From Candidatus Poribacteria bacterium (GTDB taxonomy: Bacteria > Poribacteria > WGA-4E > WGA-3G): DNA of 64,000 nt. The notes under the pieces were generated by a model. It ran no database searches, was not told the DNA's origin, and worked only from the letters and a program-made list of their open reading frames with translations. Positions 15,990-25,272 of the stretch are shown here, piece after piece (the stretch's first letter is position 1; every line of letters begins with the position of its first letter). Location of the stretch: contig JAPPII010000118.1 in NCBI GenBank assembly GCA_028820845.1, positions 1 through 64,000 on the forward strand, in the 5' to 3' direction. A program made the position numbers and the translations under genes.

Positions 15990-17840
15990 TTACTGGCAGG
16001 GCGTGCCGCTTGCTCGTAACAGATGGTTTGCTCGAAATTGGTGGTTATCGACTAAAATGGTTGGAGAGGCTCTAATACCCAATTCAGCGGCACGCTTAAT
16101 GTTTTCTCGAAAGAGTTGTTCGGCTTCCGGGCTATCGAAAAGCGTCTGGATTTTCTCGACATCAATGTCAAGTTTCTGCGCGCACGCCTCCCAGCTTTGA
16201 TTCAGTTTTTTTCCACGGCATAGAATATAGTCCAGATACTTATCAGGGTATTCTTTCGCTATTAGCAACTGCCGAATATTCTCTGCGACTTCGGGGTATC
16301 CGTGTAAACTGGTGAAGGGTGTTATATCTTTCAGAGAAATGCTCTCCTTCTCTTGGGCAATAAATCGGAGTTTGAAGTCAATTGTGTCGCCAAATTTCTT
16401 GACAATCGGGATCAGTTTCTCCTCCGCCTGAACCCCGTAAGGGCAGTAACTCATGACAAACAGTTCCAACGTCGGTTTCCCCATGCGTGAGACACGAGAT
16501 GCTAACAATTCCTCAAGGTTCATCGGTTCTCGACTGTGGTCTACATCTTTGGTGTGCAGTGCGACAACCTCTGTGAATCCGGGAGAATGTTTTGTGTCAT
16601 GACATTTAAGACAAAGGGAAGTCTCAGCAGCGAGCCGAATATTCGTCTTTTTGGGATTACCGACGTGTTGTTTACCAGGACCGTGGCAAGTTTCACATTG
16701 GACTCCTTTGAACGCTGATTTTTCGTCGCCGATTTGGAACCCTGTTTGGTAACCGAAGCCAGTGGTATGGCATGAGACGCAATTTGGATCGAAGTAGCGC
16801 TCCTTTTTCAAAAGGGTTTCAAAGGCGAAAGCGTGCCGCGTAGCAGACCACTGAAGGTATTCTTGCTCATGGCAGTCCTGACACGCCGATGCCGACACAT
16901 ATCCGTTTTTTGTCTGCTGCTCCAGCAGTTGATCAGTGAAAAGTGGCTGATGTTCAGAAGATTCAGCGACTTCGCGGTAAAAGTCGGTTAACAACTGGCG
17001 CAGGGATTCATCTTCTGGAACATCGCCTGTCAGTGCAAGTTGCGTGGGGTGGTGTCGCGTGAGTTCACCTTCTGAATTCACCCAGAGTGCCAAAAATCCC
17101 AATGTTTTCCCTTCGGGGGTCGAACCTACGTAAAGTGTTCCGTCCGCTTGTTGTCCGAGTTCTGCTTCTTCAGGACTGATGACAACGTCAATCTCTCGTG
17201 GTTCTGCCGATGTCTGCTCTCCCAAGGCAATGAGAATATCAGCGTCTGGCAGTTCACCGTTGTTTGAAGCGTTTATAAGGGCAACAGTGGTCTTACCAAC
17301 AGTTTTTAGCACAAAGGGTCGCGTATGAATGTGGCCCTCGCCGAGAAATGGGAATGATGCAGCATCACGATGTTCACTGATATAAGTATCACCGTAAGCG
17401 AGGTCACTTTGACTCAATGCTACCGCGTCGTATCCCATCATAGACATCGCCTTGAGATTTATCTGACACCGTCGTGTGTCTATGGCCTCGGTGCCATCAA
17501 AAATATTCCCGGCATCAACCAAGAGCGCGGGGATTCCATATTTACGGATTTGCGAAACAAGGTGGGCGCGTCTCGGTAATCCACCTGACTGTTCCTGATA
17601 GCATCCACAAGGCTCCAAATGGCTTTTGGTGCCACCGGTGTACAGGATAATGACAGAAGGAAGCTCTTCGCCTTTAAGGATTGAAAGTGTAGTTTCAAGG
17701 GTTTCGCCTATCGGTTGACGCGCATGTTGCTTAATTTCTTGAATCTGTTGCTGTCTACGAGACTCCGCCCAATGCGTATACAGCGGCGGAACCCCTATGA
17801 CAAGCGTTAGTAGAATTAAAGTGACGATAGCAAGTTTCAT
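15990..17840 (-). CDS. Phosphoesterase-like / tetraheme cytochrome c / DsbA-like fusion
   Basis: 616 residues with three modules. After an N-terminal membrane anchor or signal (residues 3-20), residues 60-300 resemble the calcineurin-like 5'-nucleotidase family, with the LEPCGC-x5-GGLPRR motif of its cytochrome-linked branch; the usual DxH and NH metal ligands are not obvious. Four heme sites follow: CQDCH (320-324), CVSCH (354-358), CETCH (382-386), CLKCH (410-414), arranged as in cytochrome c554-like proteins. The C-terminus (from about 457) is thioredoxin-like, with SYCPYG (465-469) and a cis-proline region RASPTIL. CPYG has a single cysteine. A periplasmic redox enzyme is likely; the substrate is unknown. 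Confidence 0.85.
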   Translation of the reverse strand: MKLAIVTLILLTLVIGVPPLYTHWAESRRQQQIQEIKQHARQPIGETLETTLSILKGEELPSVIILYTGGTKSHLEPCGCYQEQSGGLPRRAHLVSQIRKYGIPALLVDAGNIFDGTEAIDTRRCQINLKAMSMMGYDAVALSQSDLAYGDTYISEHRDAASFPFLGEGHIHTRPFVLKTVGKTTVALINASNNGELPDADILIALGEQTSAEPREIDVVISPEEAELGQQADGTLYVGSTPEGKTLGFLALWVNSEGELTRHHPTQLALTGDVPEDESLRQLLTDFYREVAESSEHQPLFTDQLLEQQTKNGYVSASACQDCHEQEYLQWSATRHAFAFETLLKKERYFDPNCVSCHTTGFGYQTGFQIGDEKSAFKGVQCETCHGPGKQHVGNPKKTNIRLAAETSLCLKCHDTKHSPGFTEVVALHTKDVDHSREPMNLEELLASRVSRMGKPTLELFVMSYCPYGVQAEEKLIPIVKKFGDTIDFKLRFIAQEKESISLKDITPFTSLHGYPEVAENIRQLLIAKEYPDKYLDYILCRGKKLNQSWEACAQKLDIDVEKIQTLFDSPEAEQLFRENIKRAAELGIRASPTILVDNHQFRANHLLRASGTPCQ

Positions 17841-17842
17841 TA

Positions 17843-18991
17843 TTAAAAAAACCTATTTAAAAGGGAGATTATCCCGAGGTGAAAGGGGCCCTTACAAAGC
17901 ACCGTCAACAATCCCCCGAATACAATGACGGGTGCGAAACGAATGGCAGGCTGGATCCGAATTCTGTTGTCGAAGTGTGCAAAGGCATTCTGTTTGACTA
18001 AATTTTGTAATTTACGAATTGTTGCCGCGGAGAGTCCGACTGGGTCGGTCGTTATCAACTCAGTTCCTTGGCGTTCCTTTTTGTCTACTTGCTTATCATA
18101 ATGAACACTCCCGTCGGCCTGCTCCATTTTGAAGATGTATTCGCTGAGAATCATCCCGACCTGGAGGTTTGACACCTCGACTATCCGATCAAAAGCGATA
18201 CTTGCTAACTGAAGCACGAACTGTTTCGCTACTACAAAGATAAGCAAATAAAAGATGAAGAAAAAGGCGAGTCCACCGAGCAGCAGCCCGATGGAGGGTG
18301 CGTTTTTGAACATTAGCCAACCGCTGCCAAACAGTACAATGACGACAGATGTCGGTGTTTTCAAAAAGGGACCTAATACTTTCTGTACGCCGCCAAAAAT
18401 AGCCAACGCCAAGATAAGCTGCATCACCCGATCTAACTGCCATTCTATAATTTCAAAAAGATAGGTAAGTCCGGCACCAATAAGAATAAACTGGAGTAGT
18501 CCGAACAATTTCTCCAACACCGCATCTCGATTGAGAGATGCCTTGATGAGTTGGATGATCATCGTACCAGTTCCACGTACCCGGATTAACTGGACGATGA
18601 GATAGCCTATCGCTATGATCGTGTAAGGGATGATGATATTGAGTGCCAATGCTATAGGCGGGAATATCAACGTCTCTTGGATATGTCCAAACCACCATGG
18701 CGGTAGTATTAAACAGAGTCCCCAAAAGAACTTAGAGTCACCCGGCGAGAAGATACCAAACGTATAGAACGCGATGGCAATTGCACCACTCACCGCGAAT
18801 GTGATTGCAATATTCACGGGTGTGGTGAGCCCAAGGAACCAACCCATTAGTTGCCCGAGAGTGCCAGCATAAATGAGACACATCGAACAAAGATTGGGTA
18901 TCTTATGGGTTTTTATATCCGTATAGCAAGCATAACCACAAAAAGCAAATGCTATAGAGAGTAAGATGATTTCGTACGTAAATGTGTTCAC
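17843..18991 (-). CDS. Prepilin-peptidase-like (A24) polytopic membrane protein
   Basis: 382 residues, about eight hydrophobic segments. The N-terminal CYTDIKTHKIPN and the later SPGDSKFFWG contain the two aspartates of A24 aspartic peptidases (D-x3-HKIPN and GD-x-K). These enzymes cut type IV prepilin-like leaders at the inner membrane face; archaeal preflagellin peptidases have the same core. The protein is longer than a minimal A24 enzyme because of a C-terminal extension with further membrane segments and a soluble loop. No pilin genes are in view. The stop is 2 nt before the start of the cytochrome fusion gene, so the two are co-transcribed. Confidence 0.75.
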   Translation of the reverse strand: MNTFTYEIILLSIAFAFCGYACYTDIKTHKIPNLCSMCLIYAGTLGQLMGWFLGLTTPVNIAITFAVSGAIAIAFYTFGIFSPGDSKFFWGLCLILPPWWFGHIQETLIFPPIALALNIIIPYTIIAIGYLIVQLIRVRGTGTMIIQLIKASLNRDAVLEKLFGLLQFILIGAGLTYLFEIIEWQLDRVMQLILALAIFGGVQKVLGPFLKTPTSVVIVLFGSGWLMFKNAPSIGLLLGGLAFFFIFYLLIFVVAKQFVLQLASIAFDRIVEVSNLQVGMILSEYIFKMEQADGSVHYDKQVDKKERQGTELITTDPVGLSAATIRKLQNLVKQNAFAHFDNRIRIQPAIRFAPVIVFGGLLTVLCKGPFHLGIISLLNRFF

Positions 18992-19043
18992 AGAAACTCC
19001 CAGTAATAAATTTAAGTGAATTCTTTAGTCGTTTACTATTGTT

Positions 19044-19179
19044 ATACCAATTCTAATTGATAATTCCTCTTAAAAGGTTGGCTATTTTTCAGCACTGCTC
19101 GGTGCGGTTAGAAACCGCACCTACTGGGTGTGACGTGAGTGGGTTCGGTTAATGCGAGATAAACTTTTAGAAATGGTAT
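19044..19179. repeat. 136-bp MITE-like element, copy 6
   Basis: Full-length copy with the same ends, central AGA-loop hairpin and diagnostic bases as copy 2. It lies in the 346-bp gap between the prepilin-peptidase-like gene start (18991) and the end of the first leader peptide (19338). Apart from the hairpin at 19270-19303 the rest of the gap shows nothing. Confidence 0.9.
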
Positions 19180-19269
19180 TAGTTGGAAGTTGTCTACAAT
19201 TGATGAGGACAATACCCCAGATACTGTTAGCAGCCATTTCTATGCGTATATCCCTTAGGAAGGATTAAC

Positions 19270-19303
19270 CTTTGCATGGACTTATGATTAACTCCATGCA
19301 AAG
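19270..19303 (-). terminator. Hairpin behind leader peptide A
   Basis: Arms CTTTGCATGGA and TCCATGCAAAG with a 12-nt loop, about 35 bases beyond the stop of peptide A. The arm sequence resembles the longer TTTGCATAGG hairpin behind peptide C (26650-26681), so the structure seems to belong to the peptide cassette. No strong T-run follows, so it may be an attenuator or an mRNA-stabilising structure. Confidence 0.5.
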
Positions 19304-19337
19304 ATTAGATTAGGATATGGAGTAGGTAGCATTAAAC

Positions 19338-19604
19338 TTACTCACATCCCATACCCTCTACGCGACAGGTCCAGAATCCGTCGCCCCAATCAACCCACAC
19401 CCAATCAAGACACTTCCATACACACTGCTGGTCACCATCACAGTCAGCGTTGTTAACACATGCGTCTGCGTCAGGTGTGACAACGAACGCTTGTGCAAGC
19501 ATCAGCCCACCTGCGGCGACACCGAGGGCCAGAGGCGTTTTCACACCGACACGACCTTCTTCGGAATCGAGGAAGTCTCGGATTTTCGACTTGAGATTTT
19601 TCAT
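19338..19604 (-). CDS. Leader peptide family member A, Cys-rich C-terminus
   Basis: 88 residues. The first 39 residues (starting MKNLKSKIRDFLDSEEGRVG) are essentially identical in three genes here (19338, 25273, 26714), while the C-terminal part varies. A hydrophobic stretch PLALGVAAGGLMLAQAFVV ends in DADA, a possible cleavage site. The remainder has six cysteines in the pattern C5C5C3C14C6C with several Trp. An invariant leader with a variable core is the arrangement of RiPP precursors; a plain secreted disulfide peptide is the alternative. GGAGAACC lies before the ATG. Immediately upstream is a decayed end of a GT4 gene (19601-19828). Confidence 0.8.
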   Translation of the reverse strand: MKNLKSKIRDFLDSEEGRVGVKTPLALGVAAGGLMLAQAFVVTPDADACVNNADCDGDQQCVWKCLDWVWVDWGDGFWTCRVEGMGCE

Positions 19605-19828
19605 TGAGGTTCTCCTTTCTTTATACCGGGAAATCTCTTGTGCCCGGCGGGATTTGCTCGACCTTGAGAGGCGATCCCATTTTCAGATCGAAATGGTTCG
19701 CTCTGAAAATGCCTGAAAACAAATTCTACTTCAGCAGATATATGATGTTCGGACAATACCTCTGCTAAAGTGTTTTCAAGGTATTCAAATCGGTTTGTAT
19801 ATCTTAGATTCACATAGGTGGTGTTCAC
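19601..19828 (-). pseudogene. C-terminal remnant of a GT4 glycosyltransferase gene
   Basis: The frame encodes FEYLENTLAEVLSEHH and SAEVEFVFRHFQ, which aligns with the last 50 residues of the intact GT4 at 27059-28705 (FDSLENALAVILSKHH, PAEVASVFKHFQ). The nucleotide sequence is also related. No upstream catalytic part remains; a TolB-like gene abuts instead. The remnant sits in the same position relative to peptide A as the intact gene does relative to peptide C, showing that a GT-peptide unit was duplicated and then trimmed. Confidence 0.75.
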
Positions 19829-19837
19829 AGAAGTACG

Positions 19838-20785
19838 TTATTTCCTCTTGAGTTTCCCCCAAAGTGTTGTCAGAAGATTCGCTTGCGGCTGAACAGGCAA
19901 AGTTTTCGGATCAAACCAATCGCCCGCATAATTTCGACCTTCATGTGTGAGTTGTTTTGATGTACGACTCCACAAACGGGTTTTGAAAATGTGGGATTTT
20001 CCATGACCTCTATGTTCATAAAGAAGTTCGTCACCGTGGGGAGACCAAACCGGACCATCAGCCCAAAAGGCCCGAGCTGGTTTTACAATTCGCTTGAGTT
20101 GACTGCCATCAAGGTTCATTATGTAGACGGTCAGTAAGTGAAATATTTCAGGGTTGAACCAAGAGAAAGCGAGTTTTGAACTATCTGGTGCCCATGAGAG
20201 CGAACTAATCAATGGTCGTCGAGGATTTTCGAGAAACATTCTTCGTGTGCGTGTCCGGAGGTCAAAAATCCCGATTCCAAACTTTCCTCCTTCACCTGGT
20301 GGATCCAAAATGAATGCTATCCATTCTTCATTGGGCGACCAACGGGGATATATCCCTTTTGTAACTGATGCAACATTCTCGCCATCCCGGGTAGCAGTAT
20401 AAACAGTTCCGTTTTGTGAATAAGCGATTCTTTCTCCATCGGGAGCCCAAGATGGGTTGGACCTTCGTGCGAGATCCTTAAAGATTTTCTGCACATTTGT
20501 TCCATCCGCCTCCATAATGTACAGATCCCACGCGCCATCTCGGTTAGACGTAAAAAGGATGTGTGTGCCTGTAGGCGACCAGATAGGTCCAGCATCGCCT
20601 CCAGGGTGGCGGGTGAGGTTGACAGGCTCACTTCCGTCAGGATTCATTACATAAATGTCAAAATCTCCTTTGCGGTTTGATGAAAAGACGATTTTGGCGG
20701 TCTTTGGAACTTGGGCATAAACTAAAGAAATGCCAAAAAACAAAAATATGGAAACAAGAATAGCCAACATACATGTACGTTTCAT
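19838..20785 (-). CDS. Exported TolB-like (PD40) beta-propeller, subfamily A
   Basis: About 315 residues from the ATG at 20785 (MKRT start as in its paralogues; in-frame ATGs at 20791 and 20812 are possible). A signal peptide (MLAILVSIFLFFGISLVYA) precedes PD40/WD40-like repeats of the form SNRKGDFDIYVMNPDGSE-x-NLT and PIWSPTG, as in TolB. No Pal, TolQ or TolR gene is nearby, so this is not the Tol system. The C-terminus VQPQANLLTTLWGKLKRK is shared with all intact paralogues in this cluster. Probably a periplasmic or surface propeller for binding partners. Confidence 0.82.
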   Translation of the reverse strand: MKRTCMLAILVSIFLFFGISLVYAQVPKTAKIVFSSNRKGDFDIYVMNPDGSEPVNLTRHPGGDAGPIWSPTGTHILFTSNRDGAWDLYIMEADGTNVQKIFKDLARRSNPSWAPDGERIAYSQNGTVYTATRDGENVASVTKGIYPRWSPNEEWIAFILDPPGEGGKFGIGIFDLRTRTRRMFLENPRRPLISSLSWAPDSSKLAFSWFNPEIFHLLTVYIMNLDGSQLKRIVKPARAFWADGPVWSPHGDELLYEHRGHGKSHIFKTRLWSRTSKQLTHEGRNYAGDWFDPKTLPVQPQANLLTTLWGKLKRK

Positions 20786-20855
20786 TACCATTTTAGGATC
20801 GAACCTCCACATTTATTTAACTTTTAACTCAAGAAAATAGATTCATAAAAGCCTG

Positions 20856-21598
20856 TTACTTCTGTTTGAGTTTACCCCAGAGCGTTGTTAGCAACGCGGC
20901 ATTGGGCTGCACAGGAAAGGCCTTCCGTTCAGGGACCCAAGCAGGACCCACATGCATTGACAGTTCATCTGTTAATTGACGAAGCTCTCCGCTGACTACA
21001 TTCATGACATAGATAGCATTTGTCCATCGGCATCCATCACGTAGAGGAATTGTTCTCGGATACCGTCCTTATTACGCCAAAAAGAATTAAAAACGATCGA
21101 CTGACTATCGGGGGACCAGGCTGGACTTGTATTTTTTCCCGGGAGCCTGGTCAACCGTTGTAGGTTCTTACCATGCACATCCATCTTGTAGATTTCAAAC
21201 GCACCTGAACGATCTGAGCAAAAAGCAATCCACTGTCCATCTGGTGACCACGCAGCCATTACGTCACTTCCAGGATCTTTTGTCAATCTATGATTTTTTT
21301 TTGTTTCAACATTCATGACATAAATATCAGAATGCCCATTCGGATCCGAACTATAAGCGAAAGAGTATCCGTTAGGAGACCATGTCGCTATGATGTCTGA
21401 TGTCCTTCTTCGACTGGTAAGGTTATGGAGATTTTCACCATTTATATCAATAGTGTAAATGTCCCAGTTTCCATCTTGATTAGAGCTAAAGGAAATATAC
21501 GGAACTTCAGCTGGATAAGCCAAGGCACTCAGCAGAAGTAAAAACAGGCTTACCACAAAGACCGTTCTTAGATATAAGATCCACCTTTGATCATTCAT
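20856..21598 (-). pseudogene. Decayed TolB-like propeller, subfamily B
   Basis: The open frame (21002-21598, 198 residues) has a signal peptide and PD40 repeats like 21749-22720 but stops after YVMDADGQ. Downstream, another frame resumes with NAIYVMN and the conserved ELRQLTDELSM, ending LLTTLWGKLKQK at 20856. Compared with the intact paralogue, about 70 residues between YVMDADG and AIYVMN are missing and the frame is shifted. This looks like recombination between two similar repeat blocks (YVMDADG and YVMN). The gene is probably inactive. Confidence 0.8.
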
Positions 21599-21748
21599 TT
21601 ATTTTCCTCTACTAAAAATTTACTACCCACAGCGGAATGATTTAAAAAACATAGGTTTCCAAAAAACGTTTGAGGCAAGCGTGACAGTAAAAACTGCCAC
21701 TCAGTATGTCTATCTCAGATTTACAAGGACAGTATGCATCGAAGTATA

Positions 21749-22720
21749 TTACTTCTGCTTTAGTCTGCCCCATAGGGTCGTCAGCAACGTAGCACTTGGC
21801 TGAACAGATAAAGCACTTCGCACCGGCACCCAAGCGGGGGACCAATTCATCGAGAGTTCGTCTGTTAATTGACGAAGTTCTCCGCTGGTTGTATTCATGA
21901 TGTAGATACCACTTGTTGCATTCTGTCGAGGTTCCCGTGCCTCAAACGTAATCCACTGGCCGTCAGGTGACCATGCCGGTCCCATCACCCATTTAGGTTC
22001 ATTTGTCAACTGACGAAGATCCTCCCCACTCGGTCTTACGCCGAAGAGGTCAAAGGTCCCCTCTCCGTCCTCACCGTCTCGCGTCGTTGAAAAGAGGATC
22101 CTGTTTCCGTCTGGAGACCACGATGCTCCACTTGCTGCAGCTTTTATGAGCTGTCTTATATTTTCCCCATCGGCACTCATCACATAGAGGAAATATTGGC
22201 GGAAACCTTTCTCATTACGCCACAGAGAACGGAAAACGATCCATTGACTGTCAGGCGACCACGCCGGGCTTGTGTTACTTCCTGGGAGATTTGTCAACCG
22301 TTGCAGGTTCTTACCACGGATATCCATCTTGTAGATTTCATTGGCACCCGAACGGTTTGAGCAAAAAGCAATCCATTGTCCATCAGGCGACCACGCAGCC
22401 AGGAAGTCAATTCCAGGATCCTTTGTTAACCGGCGGCTTTCTTCCGTTTCGATATCTATGACAAAAATATCGGGATTTCCATTCGGATCGGAAGTATAGG
22501 CGAGAAATTGACCATCAGGGGACCAAGTTGCGTAAGCATCATTTGTCCGGTGCTGGTCAGTGAGATTGCGAAGATTTTCGCCATTCGTATCAATGATATA
22601 GACATCAGAGTTTCCTTCTCGGTTAGAAGAAAAGGAAATGTATCGAACGTCTTCAGCGTATCCGCAGACGTTTATTAGGATCAAGAGACTGTTTAGCAGA
22701 AATACTCCTTTAATAGACAT
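21749..22720 (-). CDS. Exported TolB-like (PD40) beta-propeller, subfamily B
   Basis: 323 residues. A signal peptide (up to about CGYA) is followed by at least five PD40 repeats: SNREGNSDVYIIDTNGENLR, WSPDGQFLAY, SNRSGANEIYKMD, and so on. The C-terminal segment ITFEAREPRQNATSGIYIMN, ELRQLTDELSMNWSPAWVP and LLTTLWGRLKQK is almost identical to 24155-25123. It belongs to the B branch, distinguished from the A branch by the start of the first repeat (YISFSSN against KIVFSSN). Confidence 0.83.
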   Translation of the reverse strand: MSIKGVFLLNSLLILINVCGYAEDVRYISFSSNREGNSDVYIIDTNGENLRNLTDQHRTNDAYATWSPDGQFLAYTSDPNGNPDIFVIDIETEESRRLTKDPGIDFLAAWSPDGQWIAFCSNRSGANEIYKMDIRGKNLQRLTNLPGSNTSPAWSPDSQWIVFRSLWRNEKGFRQYFLYVMSADGENIRQLIKAAASGASWSPDGNRILFSTTRDGEDGEGTFDLFGVRPSGEDLRQLTNEPKWVMGPAWSPDGQWITFEAREPRQNATSGIYIMNTTSGELRQLTDELSMNWSPAWVPVRSALSVQPSATLLTTLWGRLKQK

Positions 22721-22808
22721 AAGATGGGTTCTCCTTAATTTTTTGCTTGAAGTTTACCAGTGCAAAGGGATATTAGCAAAAGGTGAATTTCAATAGTGTT
22801 AAGGAATC

Positions 22809-23735
22809 TTATTTCTCTTTTAATTTACTCCACTGCGTTGTTAACAATTTTGGGTTGGGTTGAACTGGAAGAGTCGCTGGATCAAACCAATTAGGCTCAA
22901 TATTGATTGTCCCAGCTCCACCTGTGAGTTGTTTAGAGATGCGACTTTCCAAATTGAAAGTGAAAATTTGGCCTCGCTCTACATAAAGCAATTCATCGCC
23001 CCGTGGTCCCCAAGCGGGAAACGTTCCAGCAGTCAATTTTTCGGCTTTATTACTACCATCAAGGACGTAAATACCCTTTTTCAACCAACTAAATGCTATT
23101 TTTTTTCCATCCGGAGCCCAATCCGCATGAAATAATGAGGCAGGTTCATCAGGTTCAAAAAGCGTAGTTTCTGCTTTAGTATTGATGTTTACAACACGAA
23201 GAAAAGCGGTACCACGAGCGTGTTCAAACCTAAAAGTAAAGATAATCTCTGAACCGTCGGGAGACCAATCTGGAAAACCTGCCAGAGGTCCCGCGGATGC
23301 GATATGCTCTTCTCGCTGTTCCTCTATATGAGCAATATAGATTGCTCTTTCATCTCCATCCCAACGATAATAAGCCAGCATTTTTCCATCTGGGGACCAG
23401 GTTGGGAATTCTCTATAGACCAAGTCCTTAAATAACTTTTGGACGTTTTTTCCATCAGCATCCATAATGTAAATATCCCGCAGGCCGTGCCGATCAGAGT
23501 GAAAAGCAATGCCTTCACCTGTCTGGGACCAGACAGGTGCTCCATCCCGTGCGCTGTGCTGCGTCAAGTTCTTTTGTTCGCTTCCGTTCACATTCATAAT
23601 ATAAATCTCGCTATTACCATCGCGATTAGATGTAAACACGATTTTTGCGGTTTTAGGTGTTTGGGCAAGAGCTGAACAAACACCCTGACCTAACAATATG
23701 GAAATAAGGATAACCCACAAATGTGTGCGTTTCAT
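22809..23735 (-). CDS. Exported TolB-like (PD40) beta-propeller, subfamily A
   Basis: About 308 residues from the ATG at 23735, preceded by AGGAG; the frame extends to 23810 but then overlaps a truncated paralogue. Signal peptide LWVILISILLGQGVCSALA, then PD40 repeats (SNRDGNSEIYIMNVNGSEQ, WSQTGEGIAFHSDRHGLRD, WSPDGKMLAYYRWDGDERA). It ends NPKLLTTQWSKLKEK. It is the most diverged member of the A branch in its middle repeats, which may mark a different partner. Confidence 0.82.
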   Translation of the reverse strand: MKRTHLWVILISILLGQGVCSALAQTPKTAKIVFTSNRDGNSEIYIMNVNGSEQKNLTQHSARDGAPVWSQTGEGIAFHSDRHGLRDIYIMDADGKNVQKLFKDLVYREFPTWSPDGKMLAYYRWDGDERAIYIAHIEEQREEHIASAGPLAGFPDWSPDGSEIIFTFRFEHARGTAFLRVVNINTKAETTLFEPDEPASLFHADWAPDGKKIAFSWLKKGIYVLDGSNKAEKLTAGTFPAWGPRGDELLYVERGQIFTFNLESRISKQLTGGAGTINIEPNWFDPATLPVQPNPKLLTTQWSKLKEK

Positions 23736-23748
23736 GATTACATTTCTC

Positions 23749-23997
23749 CTAAATCTTAGATTGAAAAAGAATTTCTTCCCCTGTAGGTGACCATATTGGA
23801 GAAAAATCACCTGAAGGGTGCCGGGTTAAATTTATTTGTTGACTTCCATCGGGGTTCATCAAATAGATATCATCATTGCCATCACGATTAGATTGAAAAG
23901 CGATTTTTGCGGTTTTAGGTGTTTGAGCAAAAGCTAAATAAACACTTTGACCTAACAAGATAGCAGCAAGAATAATCCACAAACATGTGCGTTTCAT
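23749..23997 (-). pseudogene. Truncated TolB-like gene (signal peptide and first repeats only)
   Basis: 82 residues: an intact signal peptide and SNRDGNDDIYLMNPDGSQQ, then FSPIWSPTGEEILFQSKI and stop. This is nearly identical to the start of 25687-26622 and ends abruptly where that gene continues FQSNRDGKF. The next propeller starts only 13 nt beyond the stop. It is probably a recombination remnant, although the short product could still be exported. Confidence 0.78.
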
Positions 23998-24154
23998 GAG
24001 CCTATTTCTCCTAAACCTTTATTTTCTATAAGTTCATCAACAAACCTATATCGAAACGCTGAATATATGGTAGATTTTAGAATTACTTGGGTGCTGCGCA
24101 CCAGGGAGACTACAAACCCCACTACCAAGTAAGCGATATATTCATAAAGATTTG

Positions 24155-25123
24155 TTATTTCTGTTTGAGTTTACCCCAGAGCGTTGTTAGCATTGAGGCA
24201 TTTGGCTGAACAGGAAAAGTGCTTCGCATCGGTACCCAAGCGGGGGACCAATTCATCGACAATTCTTCTGTTAATTGACGAAGTTCTCCGTCAGCTGCGT
24301 TCATAACATAGATAGCACTTGTTTTGTTCTGCCGAGGCTCTCGTGCTTCAAATGTAATCCATTGACCATCGGAAGACCATTGTGGAGCCAATTCCCATTT
24401 AGGTTCCTGCGTCAACTGACGGACCCCTTGATCATTCAGATTTATAACAAAGAGGTCAAAGGTATCCTCTCCATCCTCATCGTTTCGCGTTGTTGAAAAG
24501 AGAATCTGATTTCCATCGGGAGACCAAGAGGGACCGCCAGAGGCAACTTTGATGAACTTTCTAAGATTTCTCCCATCAGCACGCATCACATAGAGGAAAC
24601 TTTCCCCGTGCCCTTTCTCATTACGTTGGGAAGAAGTAAAGATAATTTGTTGACTGTCAGGTGACCACGCCGGGCTTGTGTTATTTCCTGGAAGCCTTGT
24701 CAATCGCTGCAGGTTCTTACCGCTGGCATTGATTCTGTAGATTTCAAACGAACCTGAACGATTTGAGCAGAAGGCAATCCATCGTCCATCTGGAGACCAG
24801 GCGGCACACGCGTCAATTCCAGGATCTTGTATCAACCGGCGGTTTTTCCCTGTTTCGATATCCATTACATAAATCTCAAAGTTTCCATTTTGATCGGAGC
24901 TATACGTTAAAAAACGACCGTCTGGGGACCAGGTCGCGTCAGCCTCATTCGTCCGTCGATCAGTAATGTTACGAAGATTTTTGCCGTTTGTATCAATAGT
25001 ATAGATGTCGGCGTTTCCTGTTCGGTTAGAAGAAAAAGAGATAGACCGCACGTTTTCAGCGGCGTATGTCCAAACGCTTGTTATGATCAAGAAACTGATT
25101 GTCCAATACACTATCTTAAGCAT
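24155..25123 (-). CDS. Exported TolB-like (PD40) beta-propeller, subfamily B
   Basis: 322 residues. Signal peptide (IVYWTISFLIITSVWTYAAE), then PD40 repeats SNRTGNADIYTIDTNGKNLR, WSPDGRFLTYSSDQNGNFE, SNRSGSFEIYRINASGKNL. The last third and the C-terminus (SMLTTLWGKLKQK) match 21749-22720 closely. Its 5' flank carries the hairpin at 25227-25253, related to one before the decayed B copy (about 21680-21705), so the leader was duplicated with the gene. It directly follows peptide B on the minus strand. Confidence 0.83.
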   Translation of the reverse strand: MLKIVYWTISFLIITSVWTYAAENVRSISFSSNRTGNADIYTIDTNGKNLRNITDRRTNEADATWSPDGRFLTYSSDQNGNFEIYVMDIETGKNRRLIQDPGIDACAAWSPDGRWIAFCSNRSGSFEIYRINASGKNLQRLTRLPGNNTSPAWSPDSQQIIFTSSQRNEKGHGESFLYVMRADGRNLRKFIKVASGGPSWSPDGNQILFSTTRNDEDGEDTFDLFVINLNDQGVRQLTQEPKWELAPQWSSDGQWITFEAREPRQNKTSAIYVMNAADGELRQLTEELSMNWSPAWVPMRSTFPVQPNASMLTTLWGKLKQK

Positions 25124-25226
25124 AATATAGATTCTCCTTCATTCTTCTTGATTTCTTCCTTAGCGGTTTAACACCCATAGAGGAATATTGTTAGGAAAAA
25201 ACAAATTTCAAAAATGCCCTTGAGGT

Positions 25227-25253
25227 AGGTGTGACGGTAAAACCGCTACACCT
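25227..25253 (-). promoter_or_regulatory. Hairpin between leader peptide B and a TolB-like gene
   Basis: AGGTGTGACGGT and ACCGCTACACCT form a stem with two mismatches and a 3-nt loop. A homologous structure (GTGACAGT...ACTGCCAC, about 21680-21700) precedes the decayed B-type propeller gene. It could limit read-through from peptide B or protect the transcript. No T-run follows on the minus strand. Confidence 0.45.
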
Positions 25254-25272
25254 GAGTTAGCAATGAACTCCT

